Shown here in pieces: positions 1 through 10,037 of a stretch of DNA of 64,000 nucleotides (position 1 is the stretch's first letter; the number at the start of each line of letters is the position of its first letter). The position numbers and the translations under genes were made by a program. The notes below the pieces were generated by a model. It did not search any database. It saw only the letters and a list, made by a program, of their open reading frames with translations, and had not been told where the DNA came from. Origin of the DNA: Mytilus edulis (lineage: Eukaryota > Mollusca > Bivalvia > Mytilida > Mytilidae); the NCBI RefSeq assembly GCF_963676685.1, contig NC_092344.1:101896749-101960748 (forward strand). The letters are read 5' to 3'.

Positions 1-424
1 AAGAAGCGTTTACAATTTTTTTTTATCATCAAGTAAGACAATCACAAATACATATCAGGTGTAAAATAATTTTTTCTCTCTTTGTTATAGCATTGAATCA
101 AGTCATAACTGTGTTCATTTTTTTAAATTTGACTGCATTTATGGTCATTTAAGGATCTAATCTTTCCGTTTGTATTTATAAATTAGAACTGGTGGTTATT
201 GAGTAATAATTGCGTACTGATGATAAAGGGATTCCAATAAAATGAAGCATTGCAGACAGAGAAGTGAAAATCTGCTAGCTATTATTGTAAGAACTATGAT
301 TACATGGATTATTGTAGTAAAACTTCACAACATTACATGTGAATTTCTTATCATTTTTTCTTACCTACCGAGGCTTTAGGTTTTTTTAGTGTGTTATTAA
401 ATCTTTTACAGAATATGATTTTAT
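1..424. other. AT-rich stretch without a gene
   Basis: No ORF, exon or RNA gene is visible. It leads into a pyrimidine-rich tract ending in TTTTAG at about 439, just before the reverse transcriptase ORF. That tract resembles a splice acceptor, but I found no upstream exon. Confidence 0.5.
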
Positions 425-1915
425 TTTTCTTTATTTTAGTTGTTAGATATGCAATCATTTGGAGATTCCGTATATCGTCAAGTTATTGGAATTCCAATGG
501 GGACTAACTGTGCACCACTTATTGCGGACCTGTTTTTGTATTGTTATGAGTTACAATTTATGACTAAAATTAGCAAAGACCCATCAAAACAACATTTGAT
601 ACAAAAATTTAACAATACTTTTAGATATTTGGATGATATATTGGCTCTAAATAATGACGACTTCAGTATGTATACTAAAGAAATTTATCCTGTAGAACTT
701 ACTTTAAATAAAGTTAATGATAACAATGACCACTGCCCTTTCCTCGATCTTGATATCTATATCATAAACGGGAAGCTTAATACAAAAATTTATGATAAAA
801 GAGATGATTTTTCATTTCCTATTGTTAATTATCCATTTTTAGATGGTGACGTTCCCTTGTCACCATCTTATGGTGTTTATATATCTCAACTTGTACGATT
901 CGCTCGTGTATGTAACAATGTATTAGATTTTAGCGAGAGAAATTTATGTATTACTGAAAAATTATTACACCAGGGTTTTCGATATCACAAACTGGTCAAA
1001 ACATTTACTAAATTTTATCACCGGTATAAGGAAATAATTCGTAAATATAACTCAACATGCAGACATCTTATACGTTCAGGTATTTCACATCCAAAATTTT
1101 ATGGAAATATTCTTTATAAAGCACAAAAATGTCAGTATTCTCCTCAGAAACTAACAAAACCTTTAAATAGACTTATTAAAAGGGGATATAGTTACGATAC
1201 TGTTGTCAGGTCATTAAAGATTGCATATTTTGGCTTTAACATTGATTCACTGATAGGGTCTTTGCATCGGAACTAAACACATTTATTTCTAAAAAAACAG
1301 TTGTTGGCATGACACGGGTTATGTTCTTCTCATATATTTTATGATAGTATGATACTAAACCCCTAACGGGAGGGATTGTACCTGATATTCATATGATGAA
1401 GACATAATCTTTCAATCAGTTTAATTGAGGTCTGGAGCTGGCATGTCAGTTAACTGCTAGTAGTCTGTTGTTATTTATGTATTATTGTCATTTTATTTAT
1501 TTTCTTTTGTTACATCTTTTGACATCAGACTCGGACTTCTCTTGAACTGAATTTTAATGTGCGTATTGTTATTCTTTTACTTTTCTACATTGGCTAGAGG
1601 TATAGGGGGAGGGTTGAGATCTCATAAACATGTTTAACCCCGCCGCAATTTTGCGCCTGTCCCAAGTCAGGAGCCTCTGGCCTTTGTTAGTCTTGTATGA
1701 TTTTAAATTTTAGTTTCTTGTGTATAATTCGGAGTTTAGTATGACGTCCATTATCACTGTACTATTATGCATATTTTAGGGGCCAGCTGAAGGACACCTA
1801 CGGGTGCGGAAATTCTCGCTACATTGAAGACCCATTGGTTGCCTTCGGCTGTTGTTTGCTCTATGGTCGGGTGGTTGTCGCTTTGACATATTCACCATTT
1901 CCTTTCTCAATTTTA
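425..1915 (+). mobile_element. 5'-truncated Penelope-like retroelement with 3' UTR
   Basis: The unit consists of a reverse transcriptase ORF (440-1276) and a long non-coding tail ending near 1915. The tail holds distinctive stretches: a segment about a CCCCGCCGCAATTTTGCGCC run near 1638 and an end around 1860-1915. Parts of it recur in reverse orientation at 30411-30545 and 51925-52206, which defines it as the 3' end of a dispersed element. The RT N-terminal half and any endonuclease are missing, so the copy is 5'-truncated and cannot move by itself. Confidence 0.75.
440..1276 (+). CDS. Reverse transcriptase C-terminal half (Penelope-like)
   Basis: An uninterrupted 278-codon ORF. Near residue 18 it carries GIPMGTNCAPLIADLFLY (RT motif B, the QxxGxxMG type) and near residue 62 FRYLDDIL, the catalytic motif C with both aspartates. 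A following FLDLDIYIINGK...IYDKRDDF block matches the FLD...Y.K signature of Penelope-like RTs. The fingers domain and the first catalytic aspartate (motif A) are absent. No GIY-YIG endonuclease follows; the ORF ends at a TAA and runs into the 3' UTR. The fragment at 32534-32809 is a second member of the same family. The lack of any stop or frameshift suggests a fairly recent insertion. Assignment to Penelope-like elements is from motifs only. Confidence 0.8.
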   Translation: MLDMQSFGDSVYRQVIGIPMGTNCAPLIADLFLYCYELQFMTKISKDPSKQHLIQKFNNTFRYLDDILALNNDDFSMYTKEIYPVELTLNKVNDNNDHCPFLDLDIYIINGKLNTKIYDKRDDFSFPIVNYPFLDGDVPLSPSYGVYISQLVRFARVCNNVLDFSERNLCITEKLLHQGFRYHKLVKTFTKFYHRYKEIIRKYNSTCRHLIRSGISHPKFYGNILYKAQKCQYSPQKLTKPLNRLIKRGYSYDTVVRSLKIAYFGFNIDSLIGSLHRN

Positions 1916-2029
1916 ATCATTACATACTGGTTACTTATAGTTCAACAGGTGTCTGCAGGATGTGTAGACATTGAAAGAATGCCTTATAGAAAATATAGTT
2001 ATCCCATTATTACTCATTATTAGTGGGCA

Positions 2030-4380
2030 ATCTGTTTGACAATTTTTTTTTAAACAGTTGTTTAATAATGAAATTGAGGTTAAGAACAATCAAACTTTAA
2101 AACATAAGAAGCCAAAAGGTATTCACGGTATGATTACCAAAATCTACCTTTAAATATAATGATCCCCTACTTTTGTTAGGAATTTGATGTTACTGTCATA
2201 GAAGTGAGAGGTTATCCAGCTATAAAACCAGGTTGAATCCACCTTTTTCGACAAAAAAAAATGTCTGTACAAAGTCAGGAATATGACAGTTGTTCTCTAT
2301 TCGTTTGATATGTTTGAGCTTTTGATTTTGCAATGTTACTAGGGAATTTCCTTTTTGAATTTTCCTGGAAGTTCGGTATTTTTGTGATTTTACTTTCTAC
2401 TGCCATATTCTACAGCTTTTATCACACACGACAGAAAACAATCAGAACATCCCCACCACCAACTCTTGGATTTACCAAAGAACCATTATTTTCTTAACAA
2501 TTTTGCTATATGGTCAGATTTTCCCTATCAACTAGAGTTTTCAAGATATATAATTATTGTTTTTAATTTAACACTAAGTTCTACTATTTTTATTCATTGT
2601 GTACATGTTGGTTGATAGATTTTAATATCATTCACAAATTTAAATCAAAACACACATAGGTTCATTAATGACAACACAATTTGGAAAGAACAGTAGTAAA
2701 AGAATGTAAATGATGACAGTACATTGACGCTTAATCAAATGTTCCAAAATTGAAGTTTTGAGTACCTGAACTTACTGCTAATGGAAGTTTTTAACGACCT
2801 TGACTGGCTATACAGCCCTTGCACGGTTGGTGACTAAGCTAAACTTTAAAATTTAAACTGGCATTGTGAATGAAATTCCTATCATTTAAAAGATATTAAA
2901 AAGTAGAAGTGATGGGGTGTTGTTCTCACTAAAGATACCCCTCTTAGGAAGCTGATGAGCATTGGATGTGAAAGGCATGCTCATATGAAGCTTGATAAAA
3001 AAATTTAGAGTGCTCAGTTTCATATCTTCTAAACAATATATAAATATTTTGTCTACAGTCAGTTGAACAGTGATGAATGTGAAAACACAATAGCGGGTAT
3101 ATGATACTCACAATGAAGCTTAATACCACATATTTCAGGAAGATATGAATCTGAATCATGGTTTCTAAGGAAAATGTGACTAAAGGATGGAAGGACTGAT
3201 GTATAGAAGGTCTGCCAAACAGGCAAACTGAGGTAAACCAGCAAGCCACCTTACTTCAAAGTGGGGGTTTAACCAAATTTCAGGAAGCTCTGATTAAAGA
3301 GCCTGATGAAATAAGAATGAACATTTATTTGAAGGACACAAAGACAGAGTGAAACCAGTATACCCACTTCTTTAAAACAGAGATATAGTATTAGTGAACA
3401 TAATAGTGAACCAGAAATTGTTTAATTGAAATGTTACAGTAAAATAAGAAATTATTGGTCCTCATCCACTGGGTATAATCAAAACAATAATAAAACACAT
3501 GATTTTGGTCTTTCATTATATTTCAGTCAGTTATCTTATCTATAGCTCTTATCTTTACAAGTCAGTATCGTATAACAGTACTAAACATGAGTGTATCACT
3601 AGTATAATCCATTAGAATAACTTTGGGGAAATAAAACTTTGTATAAAAAGAAGAATATCGTTAACAAACGTAATACTGCAATCCTCATACAACTGTCAAT
3701 CAGACAATGATGGAGACCCATCAAAGCAATAACTTATAATATATAATTGTAATGTTTTAATCATCAGCGGCTTGTCAACTTTGAACTTCTACTGTAATTG
3801 AGACTGTCTTTTCTGAACTTGCTTCTTTACATGTAACATGTAATGATCCATTCCTGACAAAAATGAAAGGTTTGGTGATGCATGTTTTTACAAATAAGTG
3901 ACACAACATATTGTTTATTACTCTAATCATCTTCTCTTATCCTATATTTGATATGTCTATACTTCTTCAGGCTTTCATCAAGACTGTTATACTGATTTCT
4001 AGACTTTTAAACTGTCAGATATTTATTTATTTTTTGGACCATGAGACCCTATCACTTCATATTGTACTGATTGAAGTCAGAATACAGAAATCAGAATTCT
4101 TGCAATACACTTCAGGTCAGGTGACCTAAAACTGCCATTGTACACCTATCCTTCAAAGAAATTCCAAATGAAATATTTGATCATAGAAAAAACATCTAAT
4201 TTTTTACTCAGACTGAATATTATTTTTCATGTAATTATGATACAATGGTTAATACAATACCTTCTGAGATGGAAAACTATTGATACTACTGCTGATTTGG
4301 GTAGATCCTGCATTACAAGCTGAAATGATACAAAATGGAATACTCAATTTTAAATATTGCATTTATACAACTGATAACAA
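2030..4380. other. Gene-free AT-rich DNA
   Basis: About 2.3 kb with only short chance ORFs, none resembling a known protein or bounded by splice sites. It may contain unrecognised introns of the minus-strand HSPA14 gene, whose last coding exon I could not find. Confidence 0.5.
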
Positions 4381-4382
4381 TA

Positions 4383-4825
4383 GTATGAAATTCAAAACAG
4401 TGTAGCTGTGGCCATTGATTGACCCATCAAAATCATCCATTGACTGGGACAATTTACGTGAACGTTTGTCTGTAACAACCACTGTTCATGACGTACCTAC
4501 GATAGACATTTAAACTGTGGGGTCAACAAAGGTTTCTTAACGCCTTTAATTATAAAATAATTCGAAAAATTAATCAGGAATAACCTTTGTGTTTTGATTT
4601 ATATAATTGATATAAATCAAAATATCGTGTTATTTCTGATTAATTTTTCGAATTACTTTATTTAGGTGTTGAGAACCTTTGGTGACCCCATAGTTTAAGT
4701 GTCTTTAAAAAGTACATAGTGAGCATTGGTCGTTACATACCAACGTTCACCTAAATTGTCCCAGTCAATGAATGATTTTAATGTGTCAATCAATGGCCAC
4801 AGCTACACTGTTTTGAATTTCATAC
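4383..4825. mobile_element. 443-bp foldback element, copy 1
   Basis: The whole unit is one large near-palindrome: the left arm (from 4383) is the imperfect reverse complement of the right arm (to 4825). The arms start ATGAAATTCAAAACAGTG after a variable first dinucleotide, and the centre holds a second AT-rich palindrome around 4590-4620. TA dinucleotides flank it at 4381-4382 and 4826-4827, as expected for Tc1/mariner-type insertion. A second copy of exactly the same length is at 25675-26117. No ORF; non-autonomous. Confidence 0.85.
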
Positions 4826-5161
4826 TACATTACAAGACAATCTAAAGATAAAACAGATAAAAAAATAAAGAAAGAACATCGTTTCATAGTCCCTCACTTA
4901 ATACATATCTTATCTGTCAATTACATTCTGAGATTTTTGTAAAATCTCAGAAAAAAAAGGTTTGAAAGCTCTAACAATGTTATTTTCCATATAGACAAAA
5001 TTGGCTTGAAATTTACCATTACCGGTATTATACATACTGTTCTTTTTCCTTTTTTGCTTCAGTGGGAAGGGCACACAAGGTGCTCCAGCATCTGAAACAC
5101 CAACTGCAGTAACTTTTGCTATTGTATGTTGTTTATATCAGTGTAGAAAATAAATCTTTAA

Positions 5162-5383
5162 TACTGTAAACCAACTTATTTTCGCGAGCGATTTATTTTC
5201 GTGACTTTGGCAAGTAGAAAAATAACGTGAATATAAATCGTCGCGAAAATGTTAAACTATGATAGTTCCTTATTTAACTACTTCAAGTGAATATGAAAAT
5301 CGTGAAATTAAATCTCAGCAAAAAGGGATAGAAAGGGCTTATCTTGAAATATAGTATTCCCGAAAATAAATTGGTTTACAGTA
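5162..5383. mobile_element. MITE with TACTGTAAACCAA ends
   Basis: Terminal inverted repeats TACTGTAAACCAACTTATTT on the left and the complementary AAATTGGTTTACAGTA on the right bound 222 bp of non-coding DNA rich in TTTTCGCG-like motifs. TA lies at both edges. Confidence 0.75.
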
Positions 5384-5457
5384 ATGTATTAGTTGATTAT
5401 CAAAAGGAATGAAGTATGCAAATTTTTTAAACAGTAGTATTAAGCATATATACATAC

Positions 5458-6728
5458 TTTTCCCAGATCTGCATCTACAGAGTTATTATTACTACATTCA
5501 CACAGCTCTAGTTTGAAAGATGTCTGGTTACTTGGTAAGGTGACAGTTTCATGTTTTCGACATGGAAATGGCGTTAAAGCTGGAAAGACTGGATAAAGTT
5601 GGCATGTAGACTCACTAGCTGCCGATTTAAACAAATGAAGATACATTATTACAATGTACTTTATTAGGTAAAATCATAAGACATGTCACTGGAATATTTT
5701 TTGGAAACAGCAACCTCTGATGTATCATTTAAACTACTGGTCTAAGCATAACTTTTTAATCTCTAATTCAGTAAAAAAAAATCACTGTCAGGTTATTTTT
5801 TAATGCAGAAAACTTTAAAATACTAACATTTTAAGACAAAAGTCAAAATGTTGCGTAAATTTTTTTTGGTTGATAAATTAGAGTAACTGGAACATATAGC
5901 TATTGTCAGGGGCGGATGCAGGAATTTTCGAAAAGGGGGGGGGGGTGCTAACCCAGGGCAAAGGGGGGTGCAAAGGGGTGCAAAACATATGTCCCGATAC
6001 AAATGCATTGATCGGCAAAAATAAAGGGGGGGTGCGCACCCCCGGAACCCCCCCCCCCCCTGGATCCGCCACTGATTGTGTTAGCCCTACTAGCATATAA
6101 ACAAACACCCAAGGAATATATTCTCTTCATATTGTATTAATACCAGAGACATATAATACAATTGTATTATATGTCTCTGTTAATACTTAGATTGAGTTTA
6201 TTTACTTCAGGTATTAATGATGTATCATATCAAGCCTGTTTTTTGTTTGATGTTTAATCTTTTCAAAAGATGTGCTCCTACTATCATCCATCTGGTCATA
6301 AGTGTTTTTACTTATAACTCAAAAGCTTAAGAAATTCTTAGCATGATAAACTATACTGATAATTATGTTATAATTTTCTATATAATTCATTTTTTTAAAT
6401 TATGTCACATGTAATGCAGTAAATTTGAAGAGAAATCTTGTCTTATCAGTTCACTCTCTTCTTATTCAGCTGAAGTAATACATATGAATTTAGAACCTCA
6501 ATTCAAAGGTTACCTCTCTTATGAGGTAAGTTGTCTCTGGCCCAAAGAGTGATCTTCCTGTACAGATTTGACAGTATAAGAATTGATGTCAATATAATAT
6601 TTGTTTTGTAGGATAATTTGACCTCATTTACTTACCTTTACACATATAGATTTTTTCAGACATTCAACTTCACTTTGTTCAAAATTCACTTTTATGTCTG
6701 TTTCATCACTTCCAGTAAGTATAGCTGC
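5458..6728 (-). CDS. HSPA14: HSPA14 (Hsp70-like protein 14), two C-terminal-region exons
   Basis: Two minus-strand exons encode the substrate-binding region of HSPA14, the ribosome-associated Hsp70-like partner of the Hsp40 protein MPP11 (family knowledge). Exon 6636-6728 (31 codons, phase 0, flanked by CAG and GTAAGT) begins AAILTGSDETD, matching the human AAIEAGILIGKE stretch after the ATPase domain. Exon 5458 to about 5610 or 5619 encodes STCQLYPVFPALTPFPCRKH, matching human FTVLFPSGTPLPARRQH, and continues to LELCECSNNN before a GTATGT donor. The acceptor of this exon is uncertain: the AG that keeps phase (5610) has a weak pyrimidine tract. Neither the ATPase exons nor the terminal exon was found. 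TMEM167B lies on the opposite strand upstream, so the rest is either in a very long intron-rich gene around TMEM167B, or this is a gene fragment. Confidence 0.75.
5907..6074. mobile_element. MITE with CAGGGGCGGAT ends, 5-bp duplication (copy 1)
   Basis: A 168-bp element opening CAGGGGCGGATGCAG and closing CTGGATCCGCCACTG, with G-runs and C-runs inside. The bases just outside are identical: ATTGT at 5902-5906 and at 6075-6079. No coding capacity. Confidence 0.85.
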
Positions 6729-7569
6729 CTGAAATGGGTACATAAAAACACAAAATTATAACTTAAGTTTTTTCTTCCCTGATCAAGTTACAGAACTGAG
6801 TAGTTCAGATTTTCACAGTGGGAGGTTTTCCCAGTCTCAGCTCTAGGTATAGAGATACAAATCTATTCTTTTAAAATTAAACAGTTTAAAATGAAATTTC
6901 ATTTAATTGCATTTTTTGAACAATATTTATCCTTCCATTGGTACTTTTAAATTGCCAAGGTTTTACTTGCGGAGCATCTGGTTGATTATGTCAGTTTATG
7001 GAGAATCACTTGTGGTAGGTCAATAATATTTGGTGCAGTTGTATATAAGCATTGGCATATTTAATTTGCATGGAGATTATTTGGCTCCGTCCCTTTCGTC
7101 ATTGTCAATTGTCTTTGAAACTGTTTGTGATTAAATTAATTGCTTATGTAAAGTCAATGATATTAGGTATGGAATATATTGGTATTCGCAAGTCTTATTT
7201 TCATGGAGATTAAGTTATTAAGTCTCATCCCATCATCAGACGTTTCTAATTACTCTCCGGAAAATTATCCCAAAAGAAACAAACTTTTCATAAATTTTGA
7301 TTCTACAACAAAAAATATTCTTTGCTACATCGTGCAGTGTGCAATAACTCTATATATATTTGGAGGTTTGGGAAATATTTTAGCGCTATAACAAACATAA
7401 ATTGTCATCCTGCCCTTTTTTTTATAAAGTATCTCACCCTGCCCTTTTTTAACTAAAAACTCCTGTCCTGCCCCCCCCCCCCCCCCCCCAAATTAAAAAC
7501 GGTAGCTCCTTATCTAGAAAAAAAACCATGCCGGACCAATACTTTTTACAAATTTTTTGAATAAAGCAT

Positions 7570-7732
7570 CAGTGGCGGATCCAGAATTTTTCATAAGTGG
7601 GGACCCACTGACTGACCTAAGAGCTAGGGGCCCGCTCCAGGCGCGCTTCAGTGATTCCCTATATAAGCACCCAATTTTTTTCCCAAAAAGGGGGGCCCAG
7701 GCCCCTGCCCCCCCCCCATAAATCCGCCTCTG
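7570..7732. mobile_element. MITE with CAGTGGCGGATCCAG ends (copy 2)
   Basis: A 163-bp element of the same family as 5907-6074, opening CAGTGGCGGATCCAG and closing AATCCGCCTCTG. The interior is close to the copy at 57133-57291. The flanks no longer form a clear 5-bp duplication. A long C homopolymer lies just upstream (about 7473-7489). Confidence 0.75.
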
Positions 7733-7919
7733 AAAATCATGTTCCATAATATAAACAGACATGTGTCCTAGCAACGTATTCATTCGTTTTTAATCTATAT
7801 CCTAATCATTCAACTTTAAATTTCAGCAAGCATCATCATGAGAAAAAAAATACCAAAGATTTTTAAAGTAAGACTATACAAATTCTTCAAATACAAATCT
7901 CTTCTATTTAATGACAGTA

Positions 7920-8262
7920 AGAGAGCCGTGGTGTAGTGCATCGGACTACTAACACAAAGGTTCCTGGTTCGATTCTCGTCTGGGATGAAAATATCAGGAA
8001 CTGAATTTTCGGCTCTCCCTTGACACCATTTGCGAGTATGGTCTAGAGGAAACGATGATAGTCCGTCGGAAGGAGACGATAAATGGCTGACCCGTGTTAG
8101 AGAGAGCCATATCTTTTGCACCGTTAGAGACACCCTTGTAGATTTCGAAAAAGAGCAGGCTAATGCCGCTACAAGGCAGCACTCGTGTCCGCAAAGTGGA
8201 AAGGGATTAATATAAGTTGCAAAACTTGTTTCCTAATCCACTATAAATAAATATGTTTAAAC
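7920..8262 (+). mobile_element. tRNA-derived SINE, possibly of the MetaSINE group
   Basis: The head carries pol III promoter boxes: an A-box-like TGGTGTAGTGCATCGG near 7928 and a perfect B box GGTTCGATTC near 7965. The body ends in a conserved-looking stretch (TTTCGAAAAAGAGCAGG around 8144) that resembles the central Meta domain of MetaSINEs, followed by an A/T-rich tail with ATAA repeats. The SINE call is firm from the promoter boxes; the superfamily name is from memory and less sure. Confidence 0.7.
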
Positions 8263-8270
8263 TAAACTAA

Positions 8271-9747
8271 AACCAGATGTTCCGCAGGGAGCAGCTTTAT
8301 ACGACCGCAGAGGTTGAACGCTGAATGGTCACAACATTCAAGCTGGATTCAGCTCTAAATTTGGATTGTGATTAAATAGTTGACATAGCATAGGTTTCTG
8401 ACACAGAATGAATGTGTTCTAATGAACTTAAAAAAAATGTTTTGCCTTTGAGCAATTCACTATGCTGTTGAATATGAATCCTCTCAAAAAAATGTTTGAA
8501 GAAATTTTCTTTTTATTTATGAAATCTGAAATGAAAAAAAATGACCCCCCCCCCCCATTTTTTCACATCCCCCTTTCCCTTATCCCAAAACTGATCTCAA
8601 TTCAAATTTCTAATGGAGTTTATAACAATAACTACTCATTTAAATACATATTAAAATGTAAAAGAGTACTTGTTATACTGAATGGTAAAGATTGTTTTAA
8701 TTTATCAGTTGATAGTAAAAGTGAATATACATTGTATATTGTATAAATCAATGATTTAAGTTATTTCAACTACTATTCTGGACAAAAATAGATAACCCCA
8801 ATTGAAAACTCCTTGCTATTGCACAATATTGTGCAATTAGATATTTCTTGCTATTGCGCAATACTGTGCAATTGAAAATATTTGCTATTGCACAATACTG
8901 TGCAATTGAAGATTTCTTGCTATTGTGCAATACTGTGCAATTGAAAATTTCTTGCTATTGCACAATACTGTGCAATTGAAGATTTCTTGCTATTGCTGAA
9001 TACTGTGCAATTGTAAATTTCTTGCTATTGCACAATACTTAATATAATAATTTTGGATCCTGATTTGGACCAACTTGAAAACTAGGCCCATAATCAAAAA
9101 TCTAAGTACATGTTTAGATTCAGCATATCAAAGAAGCCCAAGAATTCAATTTTTGTTAAAATCAAACTTAGTTCAATTTTGGACCCTTTGGACTTTAATT
9201 TAGACCAATTTGAAAACGGGACCAAAAATTAAGAATCTACATGCACAGTTAGATTTGGCATATCAAAGAACCCCAATTATTCAATTTTTGATGAAATCAA
9301 ACAAAGATTAAATTTGGACCCTTTGGGCCCCTTATTCCTAAACTGTTGGGACCAAAACTTTCAAAATCAATCCCAACCTTCCTTTTATGGTCATAAACCT
9401 TAAATGTGTTTAAATTTCATAGATTTCTATTTACTTATACTAAAGTTATGGTGCGAAAACCAAGAAAAATGCTTATTTGGGCCCCTTTTTGGCCCCTTAT
9501 TCCTAAACTGTTGGGACCAAAACTCCCAAAATTAATCTCAACCTTCGTTTTGTGGTCATAAACCGTGTGTTAAAATTTCATAGATTTCTATTCACTTTTA
9601 CTAAAGTTAGAGTGCGAAAACTAAAAGTGATCAAAAGTATTCGGACGACGACGACGACGCAGACGACGACGACACAGACGACGACGCCAACGTGATACCA
9701 CTGAATATACGACCAAAAATTTTTCAATTTTTGCGGTCGTATAAAAA
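8271..9747 (+). repeat. Repeat family with TTTATACGACCGCA ends, copy 1
   Basis: A 1.5-kb non-coding unit. Near its left end is TTTATACGACCGCAG and at its right end the complementary TGCGGTCGTATAAA. Inside are a cluster of short palindromic repeats (8807-9040) and, near the right end, a GACGAC microsatellite (about 9645-9690). Other copies: 14342-17666 (inverted, interrupted), 24007-24980 and 63928 to the window end. It looks like a non-autonomous DNA element, but I could not define a target duplication. Confidence 0.75.
8807..9040. repeat. Palindromic subrepeat array TTGCACAATACTGTGCAA
   Basis: About seven tandem units of roughly 34 bp, each holding a near-perfect palindrome (TTGCACAATACTGTGCAA and variants) separated by GAAGATTTCTTGCTA-like spacers. 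The same array occurs in inverted orientation at 16915-17105, so it belongs to the host repeat family. Confidence 0.85.
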
Positions 9748-10037
9748 CTAATGACATTATTTCCTAGACTCTGCCGATTTAAGCTCAAGAAACCCCGCAG
9801 ATATTCTAATAAATAACACTCTCTATAGTTTGAATAATTCTGTACAGGCCTCTATCGAGACTTGAAGACATACATGTATCATGGTCATCATGCATTACAC
9901 AAATGCAACTGCAATCGGAAATCAGTCGGAGATCGGCGGAATATAACGACTGACACTATTCGGGAAATTCGGAAACTTGCGGAGAATCGCATACGGTTCG
10001 GAAATTATGTTTCTTCTGTAATTTCCGGACACGCAAA

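Noticed and set aside
5030-5125. Possible exon of HSPA14 or another gene
   Set aside because: Both strands show AG/GT-like sites and short open frames, but no frame matches the HSPA14 C-terminus or any family I know.
7994-8215. ORFs on both strands
   Set aside because: They lie inside the tRNA-derived SINE.
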